Position numbers and translations under genes: made by a program. Positions 56,019-64,000 of a stretch of 64,000 nucleotides of DNA are shown piece after piece (the first letter of the stretch is position 1; each line of letters begins with the position of its first letter). The notes beneath the pieces were generated by a model. It did not search any database. It was not told where the DNA came from and saw only the letters and a list, made by a program, of their open reading frames with translations. This DNA is from Cymodocea nodosa (lineage: Eukaryota > Streptophyta > Magnoliopsida > Alismatales > Cymodoceaceae): contig JAZBRI010000008.1 of the NCBI GenBank assembly GCA_036874045.1, positions 4,107,001 through 4,171,000 on the forward strand, written 5' to 3'.

Positions 56019-57753
56019 TGTTTAGAATGAAAAAGTGCATAGTATTAATGGTTAAATAATGGTTAATTACATAAAATTTAGCTTATCATATGAGAATTAA
56101 GCCATTATATTATATTTGCACAATTATATACCTTAATGAAAGAATCTACATAATTTCAGGGAATTAGTGTTAATTAAGTATATTTTTGAACTGTCGGTGA
56201 CTTATAGGCTTTGTAATTCCTAAGTATCCGAAACGTTTGTTATTTCAGAGAGTTACATTTCATGTACTAGACAGTTATGTTTTGAATGCTTAAAAAAATT
56301 ACTTTATTATTTCATAAAGGACATGTGTTGTTACCTTAATACATGACTTAAGTGGATTTTTGGTAAGTTAGATGCTAACTATTTGAAATGCATATAAGCA
56401 TCAAATACTTATAGTTGTAACTATCTGAAATATCTTTTTTATTCGTAAGTTAGAATTATGCACATGTGAATTTAAATGTTTTATTATGTCACAAGAGCTG
56501 CACATGTTTAACTCGTTAAGTTAGCATAACTATACGTGTTGAGTTACTTGAATATACACTAAGGTAACACGTTGTGTTAGTATTATAAGCTTATAAGTTA
56601 TTCCTTTATTGCACGTGTTTTATAGTTAAGTCAATGAAGTAAGTACATTGAGTTACACTAACTCCATGGACTAATTATTTTCTAATATGCCATTGTTAGT
56701 AGTTGCAGAAATAGGAAATTTGAAGGAAAACCACGATTGCACGTATCATGCAGGAATTAACTCGTGGAATGAAGAAGAAATCACTATCGTTGATACGAAT
56801 GAAGGAAATCCAACTGATCATTTAGGTAGAAGTAATTACTATTGAAAGAAATATAAAAGAAGAGAAGAAAGACGAAAAAAGGAGGTGTGTGAAGGTAGAG
56901 GACTGCGCTAACTGCAACAAGTGTCGAAAGTTCCCTGAAGCTCCACAACACCACCACAATCATCAACCATCGGAGGTCTATGAGGATACTTTCCAGATGT
57001 CGGGTCGATTCGGAGCCAAATATGGTGACTAACAACCACTATGAGGAGTGATCCGTCGCAGGAAGGGAAGCCATTTTCACCCAGCACTAACTCATATCTC
57101 AGGAAATCATAAAGTTTCTAGCTTTGGTTTCAGGTTGATGGCAATATGCTGAAGAGGAGATCAACTTACAAGTCTTGGTTCACGATTCTATAGGGAGAGG
57201 AGGTATGACTATAAGTGATTAAATTTTCAGTGGTGTAATCATGTCACATGTAGTGATAGAAGTTTTTACTATCGATAGAGAATTTTTACATTTCACCTTT
57301 TGTTCATCTTTAAGAACATATCAAAACAAAAATACCAAAAAACTAATTATTTGTGTTTATAGTAGTATTTATGTGTTGTATTATTTATTTTGTATCGTGA
57401 TTAATATTACTAGGTAGGCTCATGGAGTTAACTTAAGTCCACGTGGATAGTCTATTGAGTTAACTATAACTCAACAAACTTACTTCGTTGAGTTAATTGT
57501 AAATCAACGGAGAGCTTAATTGAACACATATAAACTCTAGTATAAAAATCAAAATAGTACATAATTCTTACTCAATCTTTGTGGGATCAACCTATACTTG
57601 CACACATATACAATATACATTATGCACTTGTACTTAAAAAAAAAACACAAATTGGACTTAATATTGAATTTGTGTGAAAAGTTGTTTGTTAACCCTAAAA
57701 GAATTTATTAATATATGCATTAAAACAAATCAAACAAGTTCTCTAAATAGACA
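56019..57753 (+). repeat. 3' LTR of element B
   Basis: Diverged relative of the A LTR. Palindromes at 56515-56560, 56640-56675 and 57418-57512 are decayed. The end is judged to be TAGACA at 57753 because the next bases, AGTTTTG, resemble the AGTTTTA that follows the A 5' LTR; this boundary is uncertain. Confidence 0.65.
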
Positions 57754-58674
57754 AGTTTTGATTTAACTCTAAACAAACATATATAAACAACTTACTACAT
57801 GATCGTCGAGACATAACTAGTTTGTGGAGTTAGCGAATCTCAATGAACTTACTCCGTGGACATAACCGTAACTCAACAAACCTACTTCGTGGAGTTAACT
57901 TTACTCAATGGACTTAACTTTTTCTGAACCATGATCTTTAATCTTGACTTTGTCAAATCGATATCTGATTGCCATCTGTAAATATTTTGACCAAGTCTTT
58001 TGTAATATGATGAAACATGTGTATGTTTACATGTGTGCCACGTGTCATTTACACAATAAATAATCTTTCACCAAAACTTTGATTAAATAAAACTATAACA
58101 ATTAAATACATTCATCAAAGTCCTAACATTACGACTCTTCGTGCAGTTATGCTTATAACTTTACGAACTTATGCAAAGAAAAATATTACGAACATCCGTA
58201 AACTTACCTCCTTAACTTTACCAACTCTTATAGGCTTACACATGTAAAATATAATTCTATATCTTTTACAAACTACCTATACTAGACTTATAACTTTACA
58301 AACCCCCTTAGGAAATAACCTTATGAAGGTCTGTCAAGTTATCCTAATAACTTTACAGATTCTATATATCATAAGTTTATGAAGGTCTATAGCATTAAAG
58401 TCATATCTTTATGAACTTAAGACTTAACTTATATAACTCCATAACTTTATGGTTGTTCATCAATTTATCATCTTAACTATACAAGTCGCCATAAAATTAT
58501 ATACTTAAATAAAATTTAGAGTTCTAAACCAGAGTTAGATAAATTTCCCATTATACTTAAACATTATGGACTTGATATTATTTATGAAATTCATCATTTT
58601 GCATACTTTAAAAAATCATTTTGTCACACATCAAAATATATCAATATTAATGAATAAGAACATTATCCCTAACA
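57754..58674 (-). repeat. Probable old minus-strand LTR
   Basis: No gene. The right edge is CCCTAACA followed by ATCTCCCC, i.e. an LTR start (TGTTAGGG) after a purine tract on the minus strand, the same arrangement as at 61925. The interior repeats AACTTTACGAAC/TTATAACTTTAC variants. The left edge is not defined. Confidence 0.45.
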
Positions 58675-58918
58675 ATCTCCCCTTTTTTAATGATGACAAA
58701 ACTTTTCAAGTAAGTCAAATATGCAATAAGAAATTTAACATTTCATAAACATTTAGCATTTAACATACTCATTTTCCTTCTTAAAATAAAATTCAAATCG
58801 TTTAGGCAATCATTCAATTCAACATATTTGAAATGTAACCTCTCCCCCTTTTTGTCATTTCAAAAAGTAAACATGTACAAATTTTTTTACATTACTTAAA
58901 TACAAGTGAAGATTTGCA

Positions 58919-59396
58919 ACTACAATTTGTCTTTTAATTTTTCAATATCTACCTGCATTCTTGCCATTGACTTTTGCAATTGTTCGATCCATGCAAGTAG
59001 TAGAAAGTCAGTTGAAGATCTAACTTCAAAAGAGGAGGGTTCTATTTGTGTATGTATTTGATCTTCTAAAGTAGATGTTATTGTGGTAATTGACTATCTA
59101 TAAGTTGATGTAGTGTCACTTACTACATATTGTGTAAAATCTTTTATAGTCAAAAACCTTGACCTTTGTTGGCAAATTGTCCATTTGGCCAAAGATAAAG
59201 ATCCACTTAGTAATTTGTATATGGCATCTCCAAAAAATAATTTCATTTTTGACATATTTCTCTCCAAACACCCTACACCAATTTACTTGGATGTTGTTCA
59301 TAATAGCATAAGTGGCCAATTTAACAAACTAGCTTAGTTCCAATTCATGCCCTTGTCTTTGATAGATTGTTCTTATAAGAACAAAGGCAATAAATC
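58919..59396 (-). pseudogene. ORF3-like remnant
   Basis: Minus-strand relics of the ORF3 domain: IYQRQGHELELS, then ATYAIMNNIQVNWCRVF, several frameshifts and stops, and a terminal coiled coil WIEQLQKSMARMQVDIEKLK ending in a stop near 58919. The similarity to element A ORF3 (VYQRQGHDIELS, NKIQINWFAVF) is clear. Upstream sequence is cut off by an LTR fragment at 59405. Confidence 0.7.
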
Positions 59397-59404
59397 GAGC
59401 TTTT

Positions 59405-59690
59405 TGTAGGATCGTTGTATCACAAGAGGGCGGGTGAATTGTGTCTTTAGTAATTAAAATATCGGTGGATAAAACAAGAGTACAAAATACTCGTAAATAA
59501 AATTCTATTCTTTATAAACTTTAAAGAAAGAATTTATAATTTCTTTTCAGCTCAATTCTATTCTTGTCGATATTGATACAGTAAGGTCCGATATACAATT
59601 CAAATAGAAAATGAAGTCCTTATTCTAAGCTAATTTTGAATTGTATAAAACCTAATATTTATGCACGTAGCTCCTTTACCTTTGTATTGA
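59405..59690 (-). repeat. LTR fragment of copia 1 family, inverted
   Basis: TGTAGGATCGTTGTATCAC onward is the reverse complement of the LTR end at about 50047-50336, roughly 80 percent alike by eye. Confidence 0.75.
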
Positions 59691-59699
59691 TGTGAAAGG

Positions 59700-61925
59700 T
59701 TAGATCAGACAATTGGTTTAATTTGTCTTTAGGCTTATATCAATAATTATTTTTAGAAGTAATCTAACAAACTTTCACACAAATTAGATATTAATTCCAA
59801 TTTGTATTATAACTGCAAGTGCACAGTGTATATTGTATTTGTGTGCAAGTACAAGTCGATCCCATAGAGATTGAGTAAGAATTGTGTATTGTTCCAATTT
59901 TCATAATGGAATTTATGTGTTCAGTAAGCACTCCGTTGAGTTACAGTTAACACAATGGACCAAGTTCGTGGAGTTATCGCTAACTCAACGGACTAACCTC
60001 GTGGACTTAACTCCATGAGCCTATCTTTTCAACTAAATACTATTTGTAGGATCGTATGGCTACACAAGAGGGGGGGTGAATTGTGTATTTTTAATATTTT
60101 CTGAAAAATAATTGAAACTTTAAAACTCAAAAACAAGTTGAGACATTGTTTTCATAAAATAATTTATATTCAAGGTTTCAATTACAATATATAATTCAAT
60201 TCTCCTTAGAAATTGTAGATGCAATTATATCTCGATACCATGTATCATCTAAATAATTTCATAACTACAAATAGAGAAAATAAATTTGTGGAATTTAAAA
60301 CATTTCTCCCTATTTGATATCTTTCTTCTTCTTCTTTTTCTTCTTCAACAATTCTTTAGTGACAAATATCTTGTCTTTCTCTGCTTCACTGAATTTTCTT
60401 TCTTCTGATACTTTAAATCTTCAGTGACATAAATAATACCTAGTTCTGCTTCACTGAATTTTCTTCCACTTGATACTTCAAATCTTCAGCAACATAAATT
60501 TGACCTTTTCTGCTTCACTGAAATTTCTTCCACTTGATACTTCAAATCTTCAGCGACATAAATTTGACCTTTTCTACTTCACTGAAATTTCTTCCACTTG
60601 AGAGATTTTCCCCGAAGAGGTGTTTTTTATCCCTGAAAAAATTCTTCTTTTGGTGTGCAGGGACAGTTTGATCGTTGAAAAGATTTTTCTTTTTGTGCGT
60701 AAGGATAGTTTGATCATTGAGAATTTTATGCCTTTTATACTGTATCTTCATTTCATGCATATCCTTCACGTTTAATCACTACCAGTTTTCCACTTCTCCA
60801 CATCTTTTCTTTTTCCTTCATCGAAACACACACGTTCTGACCCACGTTTATATTTTGAATTTTCTTTAATCATCAGTCCTAGATCTCTGAAAAATTTCCT
60901 GCAAAATAAACTTTCTCGTCCAAAATCTTTCATCAAGCGTAATAAGAAGTCGTTACTTTAATGTTAACTAAACGAGTAACACAAGTATATAAATATAACT
61001 TAACATTTCTAACTTAACGAGTTCCTCATGTGCCATTTCACGTGACAAGTACTGTAGCTAACTCAACGAACTAAATCTGTGGTGTTACGCTAACTCAACG
61101 AACCAGCTTAACCTTTCTTTCGGAAGGTTAAATGATAACTCACCGAAAATAGTTTAAGTTTCGGATAGTTACGGTTGTAAGTCACTGAAAAACTCTTTAT
61201 ACCATAAAACTAGTGAGACACGTGTCAAGACCTGAAAACATGACTTAAGTTACCTTTCGGATAGTTACAACTCTAAGTCTCCGAAAAAACTTTAACTCAC
61301 CGATTCAGTAATAAACAAATGTTTTTATAATAAGAATTTTACCACGTGCAAAAAATAACAACTTAAATTTATAACGTTAACCTAACGTGTTGCCTTAGTG
61401 TTCAATATAGCAACTCAACGCGTTTAGTAATGTTAACTTAACGAGTTAAACATGTGCACCTCACGTGATACAATACAACATTTGTAACATATAATTTCAC
61501 CATATGTATAACACTAACTTAACGAGTTCGTCTCTTCTTTTACTCACTAACTTAACGAGTTATCACGTGACCTATTTTAACCTTTAAGCCTCTAACTTAA
61601 TGAGTTCTCATGTGACCTCTATACAAACAAAACTCTAACTTAACGAGTTGCCTAAACATGCACTGTTCATGATACAAAAGATATAACTTTAAAACATATC
61701 ATGCTTTTCAATAAAAACACACGTTAACTTAACGTTTAGTTAAATGAGAAATTAATGCAACGAAACGACTAGTTATTAACTTCAGATCCAATACAGACAA
61801 GTATTTATGCCAGTAAGCTTTTTCTGTATTAATTGATGATTTTAATTTCTTTTCATAAGCAATAGTAATTGAGCAAATATGATTATTTTCATTCAGCACA
61901 CATCATCAAAACAAAATACTCAACA
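59700..61925 (-). repeat. Minus-strand gypsy-type LTR, interrupted
   Basis: The left part (59700-60044) is the inverted end of an A-like LTR, with GCAAGTGCACAGTG and palindromes at 59930-60020. The right part (about 60985-61925) contains many GTTAACTTAACGAG-type repeats; about 61290-61783 is nearly identical to the extra segment of the solo LTR at 35777-36120. The LTR starts TGTTGAGTATTTTG on the minus strand at 61925, after a purine tract. A 0.9-kb insert lies at 60045-60984. Confidence 0.6.
60045..60984 (-). repeat. Inserted LTR-like sequence with 65-bp tandem repeats
   Basis: Begins TGTAGGATCGTATGGC followed by CACAAGAGGGGGGGTGAATTG, the same terminal style as the copia 1 family LTR. About 3.5 tandem copies of a 64-67 bp unit with CTGCTTCACTGAATTT and ACTTCAAATCTTCAGC lie at 60376-60604. 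The right border is uncertain. No gene. Confidence 0.55.
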
Positions 61926-62412
61926 ATCTCCCTCTTTTTGATGATGACAAAACCATATTAAATCAATTATCAAATATATGTTTAACTCAACAAAGCACCT
62001 TCGTTGGGTTAACTTTTAATTCAACAAACCTTTTTGTTGACTTAAGTTCACTTAAGCTTATTTCTATTGTTTGTGTAAATTTTACCTCTCAGAACTAAAA
62101 CTCTGAGATGTCGATAATTATATATGTATCAGTTTTCTAATTATCATCTGTCAGAAACCATTTAAATATCATCTCTCTTTATAATATATGCAATTAAGAT
62201 CATAATCATCTTTTTATAATATTTCTCCCCCTTTTTGTCATTAATCAAAAAGATAATTACAGAGAATATATATATATAAGAGATATATTTACAACAACTC
62301 TTTTTGTAAACAAGAATAATAATTGAACATATTTACAGAAAAATGTATTATTCAATGAATCAAACAAGTAATACAAACATTACATTTTGTATTCAAAAAC
62401 AAACAAAAACAG
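61926..62412 (-). other. 3' non-coding region of minus-strand element with purine tracts
   Basis: Contains inverted purine tracts at 61926-61950 (CAAAAAGAGGGAGAT on the minus strand, next to the LTR) and 62224-62243. Such tracts near a TTTTGTCATCATC motif are typical before the 3' LTR of SIRE-like elements. No gene. Confidence 0.5.
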
Positions 62413-64000
62413 TTATCGACCCCTCCTAAGTATATCACTTATAGCATTACATATTTTATCTCCTAGACGCCTAATATCATTTCTGATGTCATTAAGCACT
62501 ACATCTAAGTCAGGAGGTAGTTGGGTTTGCTGTTCTGCTTGAACTGAATAACTTTGTTGTTGTTATTGTATATGGTCTATACAGTCAGGTTGTTGTTGTT
62601 GTTGAGGTTTATGCAAGGCCTAGAATTTTTGCAAATCTCTAACACTAAATGCTCTCATGCCTTTAGTTTCAGAGGGCCAGTCGGATAAATTCAATTGGCT
62701 TGCAAGGATTCTACATATAGCATCACCATAAAATAACTTTGAACTCATATGCTGTACTTGAGACATAAATACATCAAACCAATTTATTTGAATTCTATTC
62801 AGCAGGCCATAAGTTGCATATAAACAGCTTCTGTTGACTTCCAAATTGTGTCCAACTCTCTGAAATAAATTTGCATGCAATATATTTGCAATAAACCTTG
62901 CCTCTGCATTCAGATTTTCCATTAATCTCATTTCAGAATATACATCTGGAATTTTTGATAAAGACTGAATGTTCCATTCCAATTGTCTTATCATGTCAAA
63001 TCTATTGGGAACAACAACACCTTCATTCTTTAATCCTAAAACTTCAAAAATTAACTCAGGAGACAATATAAACTCCTATTCATTTATTTGAGTTTTCAGA
63101 AAATTTCCATTCTTGACCAGATTGCTATAAAAAGTTGTAATAAGCTCTGTGTATTGCTTCCATTTCGTTCCTACTGGCAAGAATTTAATGAGGCCTTGAA
63201 ACTCATACAGATCTCTTATTTCCATCAAATTTCTGAATTTTATTGGACGAGCATGCAGAATCTGACATGTAATCAGATTATTGTATTTCTGCAATGCTTC
63301 TTTAGATCTAAAATGAATTGCATTACCTTGAATTTTTAATATTGTATACAAAGAAGGTGATACCTGAATCCGTGATTCAGAGTTTAATTCATCTTCAGGA
63401 ACCTCTTCTTCAAAATGAATGTCATGTTGTTCCTCTTCCAAAATATTATCTTGAAGCTACTCAGGTAAGCTTGATTCTTTAGCTTCAATAGTGTTAGGAA
63501 CATCTTCAATATGCTCAAGATTCATTTGTTCAGTCTCTATAGAATCTTCAGAGTTCAATTTTTCCACAAATTCTACAGTCGGTGTATCTATCTGTAATTG
63601 TTCATTTTGTTCAACAGATATTTCCATTGATTCATGCTGTGAATTCTCAAACTCTGCTTCTATAGATTCTAAAGAAGGCTGGTTAACTTTTAGCTCTTCT
63701 GGAGTCTTAACATTTTCAATATCTGCTACTCCAAACAATTCAGCCTGTGAACTAGTTACTGCGTCAACATTGTCAATTATATCTGCAATAACTTATTCAA
63801 TGTCAGGTGCTTGATGCTCGGATTTGTCAATTTCTACATCATCAGGACTTGTACTAATAGAAAAACTTGAGCTCATATTTGACTTGTATTTCTTCTCAAG
63901 CTTTCTAGCGAGGGAAAATAAAGTCTCATTATCTTCATCAGTTTCAGTGTGTTTGGAACTGATGAGTTTATCAGATGCATAATAAGGTACAATGTCTAGA
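62413..64000 (-). pseudogene. ORF3-like protein of a minus-strand element, N-terminus beyond window
   Basis: A single frame from the right window edge to TAA at 62413. In-frame stops are near 63794 (TAA), 63455 (TAG), 63073 (TAG), 62620 (TAG) and about 62563 (TAA), with no frameshift. An acidic Glu/Ser-rich N-terminal region is followed by the ORF3-type domain: IHFRSKEALQKYNN, LYEFQGLIKFLPVG, FYSNLVKNGNF, LSPELIFEVLGLKNEG, GLLNRIQINWFDVF. The tail is Gln-rich (QQQQQ runs) and ends with an amphipathic segment LDVVLNDIRNDIRRLGDKIC. No gag or F-box gene lies between it and its 3' LTR, unlike element A. Function unknown. Confidence 0.75.

Larger units (their letters stand above)
50337..57753 (+). 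mobile_element. Gypsy element B (A-family), 5' truncated
   Basis: Starts inside ORF3 at the copia 1 LTR end. Order: ORF3 end, palindrome-rich spacer, gag, F-box gene, 3' non-coding region, polypurine tract, 3' LTR. This matches the 3' half of element A gene for gene. It is more decayed than A. Confidence 0.85.

Noticed and set aside
1-64000. Endogenous plant virus
   Set aside because: All polymerase-containing regions have gypsy or copia gene content with integrase and LTRs; no movement protein or viral coat protein was recognised.

Overview
The window is AT-rich nuclear DNA of a flowering plant, made almost entirely of nested transposable elements. The evidence is Athila/Tat-type Ty3-gypsy elements primed by tRNA-Asp, Ty1-copia elements primed by tRNA-Met, a PIF/Harbinger DNA transposon, a plant-type 5S rRNA fragment, and F-box proteins with a plant F-box-associated domain. 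I see no ordinary host gene outside the elements and no tRNA gene.

Layout. 1-3088: 3' end of a gypsy element (F-box gene remnant, 3' non-coding region, truncated LTR, palindrome array). 3089-7934: PIF/Harbinger element on the minus strand, with a three-exon transposase and a two-exon Myb/SANT-like gene. 7935-12464 plus 29232-30269 plus 48999-50336: one SIRE/Maximus-like copia (copia 1), split by two insertions. 12470-29231: complete gypsy element A, 16.8 kb, with two 1854-bp LTRs and a TTTAG target duplication. 30270-48993: a Tork-like copia (copia 2), whose 3' LTR is split by a gypsy solo LTR (35473-48874). That solo LTR is itself split by a second, divergent gypsy element M on the minus strand (36891 to about 48521). 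50337 to about 57753: 5'-truncated gypsy element B, a relative of A. 57754-64000: minus-strand LTR debris, ending in a relative of the A-type ORF3 that runs off the window.

The most interesting system is the gypsy group A/B/M. In both A and M, which are divergent and lie in opposite orientations, the gag capsid gene is not at the 5' end. It lies downstream of integrase. The 5' gene is instead a short zinc-knuckle and coiled-coil ORF that leads into protease. Elements A and B, and the element at the window start, also carry an F-box plus F-box-associated-domain gene between gag and the 3' LTR. A has in addition a 741-codon ORF3 between integrase and gag, with a domain resembling the plant 'putative transposon protein' family. 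Short imperfect palindromes recur in the LTRs and in each gap between the 3' genes. The inferred order for A is LTR, PBS, zinc-knuckle ORF1, PR, RT-RH-IN, ORF3, gag, F-box, conserved 3' region, PPT, LTR.

Most reading frames are broken by in-frame nonsense codons rather than frameshifts, with a strong excess of TAG. By my count the two LTRs of A differ almost only by transitions. Both fit deamination of methylated cytosines. The 1018-aa RT-RH-IN frame of A and the 465-aa gag frame of M are uninterrupted.
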